Shown one piece after another: positions 1 to 9,871 of a stretch of DNA of 64,000 bases. The number at the start of each line of letters is the position of its first letter. The stretch's first letter is position 1. A model generated the notes under the pieces. That model ran no database searches. It was not told the DNA's origin and was given only the letters and a program-made list of their open reading frames with translations. The DNA is from Pocillopora verrucosa (Eukaryota; Cnidaria; Anthozoa; Scleractinia; Pocilloporidae), in NCBI RefSeq assembly GCF_036669915.1, contig NC_089318.1, positions 20,354,405 through 20,418,404 on the forward strand. Direction: 5' to 3'. A program made the translations under genes and the position numbers.

Positions 1-924
1 AGAGTCGTATTGCTGCAAGAGATATTCGCTGCGTCGAAGATATTCAAACAGCTCGGTTAATTTTAATTTTCTGTTCTTTTCTTCTCTCCTCATGTGAGCT
101 GCAAGTAGAAAGAAGGCTCTTGCCGATATGGCATTTCCGTATAAAGCTTGACCATTCAGGTCAGATTCCGTGACTGAGATAAGCATTTTCTTCGCTGATC
201 TGGATTTGTTTTCGTACGATAGGGTCGCTGCCTGTTCTATCTTTAAGACCAGAACCATGTCAGCATTTTTTCTATCTTCATAGTAGTGAATTTTCTCTGT
301 TGCAAGGCGCTTGTGTTGGACAAACATTCCGTTGTCTTGAAAAAGCTCGAGCGCTTTTAGGAGTTGCTCGCCCTCGCGTTGCTTTCTGCTAAAATTGCCT
401 TGAATCTTGATTAAGGCCATCGGTAGTTCGACACGAACAATACTCGCTCCACTCGAGTCTGTGTGTTCTTTTTCTAGAGTGTCGCTCAACGGCTGAAGCT
501 GGCAGTCCACGACTCCTTTTGCTGTCTGGTATTTAAGAGTGCAATCTACTTCCTTTGGACCGCTATCAGATCGAACTTCCCCTTTGTTGAAAAGCTGTCG
601 CTGGCATTCGACTTTTTCTGTCACTCCTTTTAGTCGTTCACTACGATCGTTCGAGTCGGCTTCTTTTGATCCATTCTCTCCCTGAAGCCCGACCCTTTCG
701 CAGTCTCGACTGCTGCTCATTTGCTCTGTGTTTGAATGGCCCACTAGAATGGCGCTAAAGTTTGCGATTTTTACGTTGAAAGTGTTTGCGACTGTCTCAA
801 ACTTTGCTCGAGCGATAATCGGTGCATTAGAAGGAGACTTTGATGACAAGCCTTTCCCATCGTAAGTTGTCTGTCCGTGGTATGTGCGTCCTTTAGTGAA
901 ATCTTCAGCGAGGGTAGGTGCCAT
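1..924 (-). CDS. RHIM-like/helical-repeat array protein, copy A (3' end outside window)
   Basis: An open frame of 308 codons runs from an ATG at 924-922 to the window edge without a stop, so the C-terminus is missing. It aligns throughout with the intact copy at 9872-11395. The N-terminal motif reads ANFSAILVGHSNTEQ, a RHIM-like core with the Gly and the Asn at +3 kept. The helical region begins near residue 170 and the visible part ends inside the family signature (LLQQYDS, just before SPEDW). The upstream 925-1130 matches the upstream of 9872-11395. A kappaB-like palindrome lies 221 bp before the ATG. Function is not known; a signalling adaptor role is inferred from the motif and helical architecture only. 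Confidence 0.8.
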   Translation of the reverse strand, partial: MAPTLAEDFTKGRTYHGQTTYDGKGLSSKSPSNAPIIARAKFETVANTFNVKIANFSAILVGHSNTEQMSSSRDCERVGLQGENGSKEADSNDRSERLKGVTEKVECQRQLFNKGEVRSDSGPKEVDCTLKYQTAKGVVDCQLQPLSDTLEKEHTDSSGASIVRVELPMALIKIQGNFSRKQREGEQLLKALELFQDNGMFVQHKRLATEKIHYYEDRKNADMVLVLKIEQAATLSYENKSRSAKKMLISVTESDLNGQALYGNAISARAFFLLAAHMRREEKNRKLKLTELFEYLRRSEYLLQQYDS

Positions 925-1141
925 TTCACCCATATTTCGTGCTTCGTCGACGATGTTATTTTGACGGTTCTGCCTCTCTGATTTCACGCTTTTGCTCTTG
1001 TTTTGTTCTTTAAGGTTGTCCTTATTCGAGCGCGGGCGAAATGTTTGAGGAGTTGTAGCCGACAAATGAATTTGTCATCGATGAAATCCTGCTGAACAAA
1101 CTTCAGAGGTATAATAGTCACGCATTTTATTAGCTATACTG

Positions 1142-1158
1142 AAAGGGGAATTCCCTTT
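1142..1158. promoter_or_regulatory. kappaB-like palindrome upstream of copy A
   Basis: AAAGGGGAATTCCCTTT contains GGGAATTCCC, a full match to the NF-kappaB consensus GGGRNNYYCC on both strands. It lies 221 bp before the ATG at 924. The equivalent position before 12057-13580 has GGGAAATTCCC and before 9872-11395 a one-base-off GGGAAAGACCC. Use by NF-kappaB is inferred. Confidence 0.45.
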
Positions 1159-2419
1159 ACACATAAGGGCCTTTAAATTTCCGTCTTATAGCCGTCACGA
1201 GATTCATTGGGCATAACATCATATCGAAGACGACACAGTGACACGTATGTAAAGAAACAAATAACAAAAAAAAAAATAGGACCGTACCTTCGAAGGCGAT
1301 TTTGGTGTTTTGTTAAGCCTTGAAGTAAAGTAATACTCGGTGAAATCTCGAAAACTCTAAACTTTCTCAGCGAGTCATACTTCGTTTTTATGCATGCTTC
1401 AACACGAGTCATTTGCATTGTGATATAGTTGAGGGGAAAGTCCCCGAGGTCTCAATTCAAGTAAAGTTATCAACGCAGTTACGTAATGATATTTTAAAGT
1501 AATTTTTAGCGCCACAGAAAATCGCTGAACTAAGTTTACCTTTGAAATGATCGTTTGTAAAGATAGACAAACACTAAAGGAGTGAAAAGAAACAAACATT
1601 CCACTCTCTTGCTTGTAAAACAAAGAGTCTATTTTAAGTAATTTATTTGCTTACTCAAGCAAATTCTCATGTGATCTTGTTATCTACCACATTTTGTTGC
1701 TATCCTCTGCGGTTTTCAAATATGGATAAAAATCCTTTTTCTTTGTCAACATCTCAGTTCCTCTTAGAGTTCTGAGCGGAGTTCTTTCATATCTCATCGA
1801 GGCGAGCTTGGTGAATATTGATTTGCATTTTATACCGATGAAGGCAATTTATTTGAGAAGTAATCATCAATGACGTTGTTTGTATCTTTTCAACCTTTTT
1901 TGGTTCGCTAGGCCGCATTGAAAACTCAATCTTGAGACAGAGTACTAGACATTTATTTACAGAACTTCTCCTCACATAGGTGTTGGATTCTCTTCTGTGG
2001 AGAAAACCTTTCAGCCAGCAAGATATTTAAATAACTTTATACAAGCATTCTATCCTACATTTTTCAAATTGTGAAAGTTAATCACATGCAAAACGCGTGA
2101 TATTCGCTTTTTTTTTTGGTTAAGTAGATCAATTGTGTCACAACTTAAATCATTAAACAATGACATACTTCTTCCCGTTTGCAAATCACATATTTCTAAA
2201 CAACGAGTGTCTTAAAGAAAAGCTATGGCGTCATTTCTCAGAAATTGAAGTTCATGGATCCGTCCAGAGAGACAAAGAAAGAGTTTAGCAATGTGTTAAA
2301 TGAGATAAGAGGCATATTTCTTTTAACTCTTCCACGACTGAATTAGAGCTTTCCTGATAAATTTGAAAGAATAATAAATCCAGACACCACCTTTTCACTT
2401 TGACATAAGGTTAGTCTTT
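1159..2419. other. Intergenic DNA between copies A and B
   Basis: AT-rich DNA with no supportable gene apart from the second kappaB-like site at 1433-1445. Short open frames here lack any family resemblance. A T-run occurs near 2110. The last 100 bp are the presumed 3' flank of copy B. Confidence 0.5.
1433..1445. promoter_or_regulatory. second kappaB-like site upstream of copy A
   Basis: GGGGAAAGTCCCC; its reverse strand contains GGGACTTTCC, the classical immunoglobulin-kappa enhancer form. It sits about 510 bp before the ATG of copy A and just beyond the proximal palindrome. Function is inferred from motif match and position. Confidence 0.4.
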
Positions 2420-3853
2420 TCAACTTGAACATTTCTGTTCCGTTTCACTGGCGCTTGTTTCACCGCTGCCATCATTGCTGGAGGTTTCAGACTCGTTGCC
2501 AAAAGGAGACTTTATATTTTCTCTTTGTGGAATACCGTGGCACAGCTGCTGAAGAAAATCGATGCGCTCTTGAAGCGAAGATAGCTCAGTGGTGAATTCA
2601 TGATGCTGAGCAATTTCCAATGCCTCTTCGGCGGTTTTCTTGGCTAGTGGGTACATTGCCCTTCCCTGTCGATAATACTGATCAGAGCGGGTTTTCAAAA
2701 TCTGCACTCGCGTTCCTCGAGGAATAACATCAGATAGTTGGTGCTCCAAAATATCGAGATGTTTTACTGCATCTGCAATATCTTGCGGGGGAATGACTTT
2801 TATTCGAGTTCGTGCCACAGTTGATATACAATCGAGTAAAACAGCTGCCGCTCGAAGGTGCCCATATATTTGCTTCTTAACTCGCACTCTCTCTCTGGGA
2901 TCCTTCTTGCCCGTTTCAATTGCGTTTTCGAAGTATTTTTTTACCATCCTCTGGTATTTGTTTCGTGCTTCCGCATTTCTCTCGTCATCCGGAATCGTAC
3001 TCATATGCATCAAATAAATTGAACCATAGTTGTAATAAATCTCAGCCAAGTCCTCCGGAGACTCGTGGTTTTGCAGCAAGAATTCGCCTCTTTCGAGGAA
3101 CTGGCGGAGACGCGGAAGCTTTTTGCTATTTTGATATCTACAGGCCTGTACGAACCTATAGTAGGCTCTCGCTAATAAAATATTTGGATTGCGAAGCTGA
3201 TAGGTAGAGCCAAAATCTATCGCCGAGGAGAAAAGCTGCTTGCTTTCCTTTAGGGATTTTTTCTGGTAAGAAAAAGCCACTCCGCGTTCTATCATCATTG
3301 CCATTTGCATGTCAGTGTTGCCTTTACGCATAAAATATTCCATGTATGAAGTAACCAAACGATCGTGTTCCTCAAACTGTCCATTGTCTTGTAAATCTTC
3401 AAGTCGCTCCATGATTTGCTCGCATTGTTTTCCGTTGAGATATCCTGTTCTTTCGATAACTGGCAACTGCGGCTCGATGTCGTGAACTGGGGTTGGAACT
3501 TCGCAGCCTTGTAAGTCATCGAACGCTTGTACTAGGCTCTCAGTTTTACCCCTTTGTCGCTCGCTGCAATTGCCATCCTTCGGGCTGCTATCGCATTGAA
3601 CCCCGTCGTCGTTGCAGCAAAAGCTATGGCTTACTTGTTCTGTGTTCGACTGGCCAACTACAGTTACGCTGCAGTTTGCGAGTGTTAAGTTCATAGTATT
3701 TCGGTCGATGTCAACTTTAGCTTGAGCGATGAAGGAGGCTGAATCTTTTGGAGTAAAACTGAATAATGAGCCCATAACATCGTAACATGATGGCTGTCCA
3801 CGTTCTGTGAGCTGTTTTGAAAATTCATTAGCGGGGTTATGTGTACAATTCAT
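2420..3853 (-). CDS. RHIM-like/helical-repeat array protein, copy B
   Basis: Intact single-exon frame of 477 codons from ATG at 3853. Residues 52-73 carry the N-terminal beta-prone motif; N60-C-S-V-T-V-V-G67-Q-S-N70 has the same spacing as the RHIM of RIPK3-type proteins, with Val in place of the usual Gln at -2. Residues about 130-440 are predicted by eye as consecutive amphipathic helices, TPR-like, with the family signature SPEDLAEIYYNYGS from residue 265. The tail is Ser/Glu-rich. This is the most divergent intact copy; its upstream region lacks the kappaB block but matches the upstream of 7070-8386. No enzyme motif, signal peptide or membrane segment is visible, so a cytosolic scaffold or adaptor is the likeliest class (inference). 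Confidence 0.85.
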   Translation of the reverse strand: MNCTHNPANEFSKQLTERGQPSCYDVMGSLFSFTPKDSASFIAQAKVDIDRNTMNLTLANCSVTVVGQSNTEQVSHSFCCNDDGVQCDSSPKDGNCSERQRGKTESLVQAFDDLQGCEVPTPVHDIEPQLPVIERTGYLNGKQCEQIMERLEDLQDNGQFEEHDRLVTSYMEYFMRKGNTDMQMAMMIERGVAFSYQKKSLKESKQLFSSAIDFGSTYQLRNPNILLARAYYRFVQACRYQNSKKLPRLRQFLERGEFLLQNHESPEDLAEIYYNYGSIYLMHMSTIPDDERNAEARNKYQRMVKKYFENAIETGKKDPRERVRVKKQIYGHLRAAAVLLDCISTVARTRIKVIPPQDIADAVKHLDILEHQLSDVIPRGTRVQILKTRSDQYYRQGRAMYPLAKKTAEEALEIAQHHEFTTELSSLQERIDFLQQLCHGIPQRENIKSPFGNESETSSNDGSGETSASETEQKCSS

Positions 3854-3870
3854 TACTTTCAGAATTTCTT

Positions 3871-4541
3871 AGTACGTTGTTGGCGTCAATATCCAGGTAA
3901 AACCTCTTTGACTTTTTCCTTACGTTTATGGCTTGTACTTATTTGATTCAGTTACAATATGCGTCTGGGTCAAACCAAACTCCAGACGTTTCTCAGTGAT
4001 ATTTCCTAGAGGACTTGAAATTGTTTACTCCAGTTTAAATATTCATGCAATAGAAAGTGCCTCGATTGTGTGCTGATTTACATAAAAGCCAGTGTTTTGA
4101 TTATTCTCCTCGACAGAAGAACTTGTCGCAAAGAGACTTCTGTAAGTAAGCTTGAAAGTAACGACCTTATTGTCCGTCAATACAAATAAATGGTTTTGTT
4201 GCATCAGAGAGTTGAACTAATATTTTCGTGAAAGCCGAGCCTCGAAACCAAAGACGTAGGCTATGTACTTTGTACTTCCGGTTCCATAGTTTGAATGTCG
4301 AATACTGATAACACATTGAAGTGTTTTTGACAGTTGCTATCCACCATTGATCGAAGTTTAAGAAAAGCAAAGGTCGGTCTAAGAAGTGACCCGGTTTCCA
4401 AGTGGAAATTGCTTAAATTCAAGGTTACAAGAAAGTCACGCGCTTTTTTAAACGACCGTATGTATTTACAGTTTTTCTTCACATACGTGCCGCGTTCGTT
4501 TTGGAGTAAACAGATAATCTAATTGATCTGTTTTTAAATTT
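3871..4541. repeat. Upstream segment shared by copies B and D
   Basis: This stretch aligns almost end to end with 8599-9282 at high identity, including the block around TTGTCCGTCA and the GTACTTTGTACTTCCGG motif. It therefore is the promoter-proximal part of a duplicated unit. No kappaB consensus is seen in it. Confidence 0.75.
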
Positions 4542-5006
4542 ACACTAACTAGGTTTGATATCACCAAAATGGCTACCGGTCGCCTTTCGAGTGTTAAATC
4601 AGCCAGAGGTTAAAGGAATTTCCTGCTACCGTAATATTCTCATCTGTTTAGACAAAAAATAATCCGCAATGACACCTAGATAATGGTAATCGGGCTCAAA
4701 TACCTAATCCACCGAAGTTTCATCCTTAATTAAATACAAATATGTTATCCATCTTCGTTTATCTTTTATGAAAACTGAATGACGTCAGAGTAAATATTAT
4801 TTGAACTTGTACCAAATTTGGGCGTAAAATAACCAGTTTTTATTGAATTATCAGTATTAAAAACGAGTCAATCAGATCGGAGTCGAGATTTTATATTATT
4901 TGATAAATCTGTACCTAGATAATATCCAACATTAAGGGTTTTTTTTTTGCGCAGACGTCTTGTGTGTCATCAAATTTTATTGTCTAAATTTGTGCACTGT
5001 TTATTT
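4542..5006. repeat. 3' flank of pseudogene C, triplicated
   Basis: Positions 4687-5006 match 9553-9871 closely and, in part, 9289-9521. It is the non-coding region downstream of the C/E-type genes. No gene is seen in it. Confidence 0.7.
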
Positions 5007-6391
5007 CTATCCTGTATTTGACCCACTGGCACTGTAGGCGGCTTCGCTGGTTGAAACTTCGAGTTCTTCAGCGAAAACTAGGTGAGAATGAAGTTTCATC
5101 GCAAACAATTCAATCATCTCTTGTAGAGTGTTTAATTCAGTGTCAAATTTATGAAAGGAAGCGAGCCTGAAAGCCTCTTCTACTGTTTCTTTGGCCAGGT
5201 TGTATGATCCCTGACGATAACACTGATCTGATCGAGTTTATAAGAGCTGTATCCATGTACCCTTGGGGATACAGTCACCAAGTTTGAACTGAACAATATC
5301 CAGGTGATCTTCAGCTTGTTTGATGTCGCTGGGTGGAATGGTTTTCTGTTGAATGCGTGCGGTAGTTGAACAACAATCAAGGAGAATTGATGCAAGTTTG
5401 ATGTGAGCGTATCTTTCCCTTTTAATTCGAACTCTTAATCGATGATCTTTTTGACTGAAGAAGAGAGCTTTCTCAAAAGAGCATCTCGCGTTATTCCGCA
5501 TGGCGTTACGGGCACGAGCATTTCTCGTGTCATCCGGTATCAGGCTCATGTAATCTAACCATAAACAACCATAGGTGTAGTAGAGGTCAGCCCAGTCTTC
5601 TGGAGAGTCGTACTGCTGCAAGAGATGTTCGCTGCGTCGAAGATATTCAAACAGCAGAGTTAATTTTAACTTTCTGTGCTTTTCTTCTCTCCTCATGTGA
5701 GCCGCAAGTACATAGAAGGCTCTTGCCGATATGACATCTCCGTATAAAGCTTGACCATTCAGGTCAGATCCCGTGACTGAAATAAGCATTTTCTTCGCTA
5801 ATTTGGATTTGTTTTCGTATGAGAGGGCCACTGCCTGTTCTATCTTTAAGACTAGAACCATGTCAGCATTTTTTAGTAATAAAAAGTAATGAATTTTCTC
5901 AATCGTAAGGCGCTTGTGTTGGACAAACATTCCGTTATCTTGACAAAACTCGAGCGCTTTTAGGAGTTGCTTGCCCTCGCGATGCTTTCCGCTAAAATCG
6001 CCTTTTACCTTGATTGAGGTCATCGGTAGAACGACACGGGCAGTAGTCGCTCCACTCGAGTCTGTGTGTTCTCTTTCTTTTGTTTCGCTCAACGGCGTGA
6101 GATGGCAGTTCACGACTCCTCTTGCTGTCTGGTATTGGCTCAGGGTGCAATGTTCTTCTTTTTAACAGCTGTCAGATCGAACTTCGCCTTTGCTGAAAAG
6201 CTTCGTTGGCGTTCTAGTTTTTCTGTCATTTCCGTTCACTACGATCGTTCTAGTTGGCTTCTTTTAGACCATTCTCGCTCTGAAGCCTGTCTCTGTCGCA
6301 GTCTCGTTGCTGCTTACTTATTCTATGTTTGAATGATTTGCTTTAAGGACGCTACAATTTGCGAGTGTTACGTTCAAAGTGTTTGCGACCG
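5007..6391 (-). pseudogene. Array protein pseudogene C (recent duplicate of copy E)
   Basis: Nearly identical to 9872-11395 across the helical region, including SPEDWADLYYTYG. A single A-to-T change turns the Lys codon of the QLLKTRSDQ segment into TAA at about 5238, removing the last 77 or so residues, although the frame beyond it remains homologous to the normal stop at 5007-5009. The 5' part is also damaged: frame breaks occur between 6113 and 6391, and homology stops at about 6391 inside the RHIM-like region, so the start codon and first roughly 45 residues are absent. Lesions and high similarity together indicate a young pseudogene. Confidence 0.85.
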
Positions 6392-7069
6392 TGTATGTTT
6401 CATCCAGAATTGCGTCTAAGTTTTTGTGGAGGGTGCCATGTTTTGGTTAAGAAAATAGTCAAAGCAAATGTATTTTTGCCGCAGATATTACTGTTGAAGC
6501 CCCAACTAAGTAGCTTTGGAATCCTTCAGTCGAGAGACACACATGAAGAATGACTTTCTTCGTTTTTTTTAGAGCTCCATCGTCATGTTCCCAACCGAGT
6601 CTGACTTTTGTATTGATCAACATCAAAGGATTGAAATTTCTTATCTACATGCAAGTTAGATTTTTAAAGAATTTTATAGGCACAACAAACTCGCAGCCAC
6701 CCCTTTTCACCGTCCGGCCAGAGAAAGTAACTTTTATTGAATCAGGGAATTTATCCAACAATATTTTATATGTTTACATGCAAATTGAACCTTAAAACGA
6801 AAATCTTCTTACGTCTAAAATGGAAGTTGACATCATGCCTTGGTACTTTGTACTTCCAGTTTCACAATTAAATTGTGAAAGAAAAGTTCAGGTTCATTGA
6901 AACGCGGCTTCTTACTAAAAAAACACTTGCTATTCGTTTATCTTACTTTTCAGTATGAATAATGATTTCAGTATGAATAATGATTTAACTTTCAGCGACA
7001 CATACAGAAAAACGAGTTTTATGCAGACACATGGAGATATACGTTTTAGCGAGTTCGAATTATCCATCT
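6392..7069. other. Intergenic DNA between pseudogene C and copy D
   Basis: AT-rich DNA with no gene I can support. A small direct tandem repeat (TCAGTATGAATAATGATT, two copies) lies at about 6952-6987. Confidence 0.5.
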
Positions 7070-8386
7070 CTATCCTGAACTGGACCCACTGGCACTGTAA
7101 GGGGCTTCGCTGTTTGAAAAATGAAGTTCTTCCGTGAAAACTAGTTGAGAATGAAATTTCCACTGAAACAACTCGATCATCTCTCGTAGAGTTGTTAATT
7201 CAGTGTCAAATTTGTGGAAGGAAGCGAGCCTGTAAGCCTCCTCGACTGTTTCTTGGGCAAGTTTGTATTTATCCTCACGATAAAACTGATCTGATCGGGT
7301 TTTCAAGAGCTGTATCCATGTACCCATGGGTATAACCTCTCCAAGTTTGAACTGAACAATATCAAGGTATTCCTTAGCTTGTTTGATGTCGTTGGGTGGA
7401 ATGGTTTTCTCTTGAATCCGCGAGGCAGTTGAATAACAATGTAGGAGTATTGTTGCTAGTTTGATGTGAGCGTACATTAGCCTTTTAATCTGAACTCTGG
7501 ATCGAGGATCTTGTTGGCTGTAAAAGACAGCTTTCTGAAAAGAACTTATCGCGTTATCCCGAGCAGTGTTGTGAGCACACCGGTTTACCGGTATCAGACT
7601 CATATAATCCAGCCAAAAGCAGCCATAGGTCTGATAAAGCTCAGCCCAGTCTTCTGGCGAGTCATGGTTTTGCAAGAGAAATTCGCTGCGCCTTAGAAAT
7701 TTTAATATCTTACCCATTTCCTTTGAAGATCTTTCCATAGGATCAGCCACTCTTAAAAAGTAGGCTCTCGCCAGTAATATGTTCGGATTTATAATTTGAT
7801 ACGTTTGGTGTTTGTCTAATGTTATAACTGAAATAAACATGCTCTTGCTTTTCTTGAATTCTTTTTGATACGCAAAAGCTACTCCTCGCTCTATTTTCAG
7901 CGCTAAAGCCATGTCGGGATTTTTTCCTTCCGCAAAACTTTGCATACTTGCGGTAACAAGGCGTTCATGGTCTTCAAACTTTGCATTGTCTTGGAGATCC
8001 TCAAGTCTTGACAAGATCTTCTCAAACTGGATTCCTTTTAGGGATCCTTGTATTTTGATTAGGGGCAGTGGACAGTCCACAAAGGTACGGTGTCGTGCTT
8101 CGTCAGAAAGCTGTCGATGGTAGTCGACGGGTTTCAAAGCTTGTTCCGTTTTTGATTTGCCGACTGCAACAGTTTTGAAGTTAGAGATAGTAATTTTCAG
8201 AGTGTTTGCGACGGTGTCAATTGTTGCTTCAGCGATACCCCTTGCAGAATTGACAGGAACACACGTAACTAACGAGCCATTCTCATCGTTGCAAGATGGC
8301 TGTCCGTTGTCTATGCTTTGGTTTGATATGTCTTCAGCGGGGCCGGATGGGAATTTCATTCCTTTCCTAGTTTCTTGATTCGTCAT
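7070..8386 (-). CDS. RHIM-like/helical-repeat array protein, copy D
   Basis: Intact frame of 438 codons. I start it at the ATG at 8386 (MTNQETRKG), because two relatives begin with MNDQTRN or MDDQTRN at the corresponding place; an in-frame ATG 31 codons upstream at 8479 has no family support. The motif is SNFKTVAVG76KSKTEQ: the core Gly is kept, but charged residues are more frequent than in other copies. The helical region contains SPEDWAELYQTYG. The tail ends PYSASGSSSG, close to that of copy E. It lies between pseudogene C and copy E, and shares upstream DNA with copy B rather than with its neighbour E. Confidence 0.82.
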   Translation of the reverse strand: MTNQETRKGMKFPSGPAEDISNQSIDNGQPSCNDENGSLVTCVPVNSARGIAEATIDTVANTLKITISNFKTVAVGKSKTEQALKPVDYHRQLSDEARHRTFVDCPLPLIKIQGSLKGIQFEKILSRLEDLQDNAKFEDHERLVTASMQSFAEGKNPDMALALKIERGVAFAYQKEFKKSKSMFISVITLDKHQTYQIINPNILLARAYFLRVADPMERSSKEMGKILKFLRRSEFLLQNHDSPEDWAELYQTYGCFWLDYMSLIPVNRCAHNTARDNAISSFQKAVFYSQQDPRSRVQIKRLMYAHIKLATILLHCYSTASRIQEKTIPPNDIKQAKEYLDIVQFKLGEVIPMGTWIQLLKTRSDQFYREDKYKLAQETVEEAYRLASFHKFDTELTTLREMIELFQWKFHSQLVFTEELHFSNSEAPYSASGSSSG

Positions 8387-8598
8387 TTTTATGTTATGGT
8401 AATACTTCTTTGATTTCAGCCTTTGTTTGAAAAGACTTATGTGCTGGAGAAGTCTGCAAAAAGCCAAAGATTTATCCACCGAATATGAATTCTTCGTTGT
8501 TACCGCAGAACTGTGCGTGACTCAAGTTTTTTACGTGACGTTGCGATGGTCAGGGCGGAGCGCTAGGTCCCGGATGACACGCTAGCTCGACCGTCGCC

Positions 8599-9282
8599 AG
8601 TACGTTGTCGGCGTCGATATCAAGGCAAAATCTCTCTGACTTTTTCCTTGTGTTTATGGATTGTACTTATTTAAATCAGTTACAATATGCATCAGGGTTA
8701 CACGCACTCTAAACCTGACTCCAGACGTTTCTCAGTGATGTTTCCTCGAGGACGTTCAATTGTTCATTCCTGTTTAAATATTCCTACAGTAGAAGACGCC
8801 ACGTTTGTGTGCTGATCTGCACGCAAGCCAGTGTTGTGATTATTCTCCTCGAGAGACTTCTGTAATTAAGCTTGAGGGCAACGACCTTATTGTCCGTCAG
8901 TACAACAAAACGATTTTGTTGTATCAGAGAGTTTAACTAATATTTGGGAGAAAGCTGCGCCTCGAAACCAAAGACGTAGGAAAAGTCCCTTAAAACCTTG
9001 GCTTTGTACTTTGTACTTCCGGTTTCATAGTTTGAATGTCGAATATTGATAACACATTGAAGTGTTTTTGACAGTTGATATCCACCATTGCCCGACATTT
9101 AAGAAAAGGACAGGTTGGTCTAAGAACTGACCCCGTTTCCAAGTAGAAATTGCTTCAGTTCAAGGTTAAGAGGAAGTTACCCGATTTTTTAAACGACAGT
9201 ATGTATTTACAGTTTTCCTTCACAAACGTGCCACTTTCATTTTGGAGTAAAGGGATAATCTAATTGATCTGTTTTTAAATTT
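8599..9282. repeat. Upstream segment shared by copies D and B
   Basis: Counterpart of 3871-4541. It ends abruptly at about 9282 where sequence switches to a 3'-flank copy, marking a recombination joint. Confidence 0.75.
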
Positions 9283-9288
9283 GCAAAT

Positions 9289-9552
9289 CTCATGAAAACT
9301 GCATGACGTTTGAGTAAATATTATTGGAACCTTTAAATCTGTGCGTAAAATAACTGGTTTTTATTAAACCATCAGTATTAAAAGCAAATAGATCGGAGTC
9401 GAGGTTTTAAATTATTTTATAAACCTGTACCTAAATAATATCCAGTATTAAGGGGTTTTTTTGGCGCAAACTTCTTGTGTTTCATTAAATTTTATTGTCT
9501 AAATTTGTGCAGTGTTCATCTCTATCCTGAATCTGACCAACTGGCACTGTAG
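9289..9552 (-). pseudogene. Truncated 3' remnant of an array gene
   Basis: This 264-bp segment is a third copy of the downstream flank found at 4766-5041 and 9628-9902. It retains the stop (9522-9524) and the last ten or so codons (YSASWSDSG) of a C/E-type gene, then breaks at 9552 and is immediately followed by another copy of the same flank. Such a partial direct duplication is the expected product of unequal crossing-over. Confidence 0.7.
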
Positions 9553-9871
9553 TAATCTGGTTCAAATACCTAATCCACCGAAGTTTCATCCTTAATTAAA
9601 TACAAATATGTCACCCATCTTCGTTTATCTTTTATGAAAACTGCATGACGTCAGAGTAAATATTATTTGAACCTATACCAAATTTGGGCGTAAAATAACT
9701 AGTTTTTATTGAGTTATCAGTATTAAAAACGAGTCAATCAGATCGGAGTCGAGATTTTATATTATTCGATAAATCTGTACCTAAATAATATCCAACATTA
9801 AGGGATTTTCTTTGCGCAGACTTCTTGTGTTTCATCAAATTTTATTGTCTAAATTTGTGCACTGTTTATTT

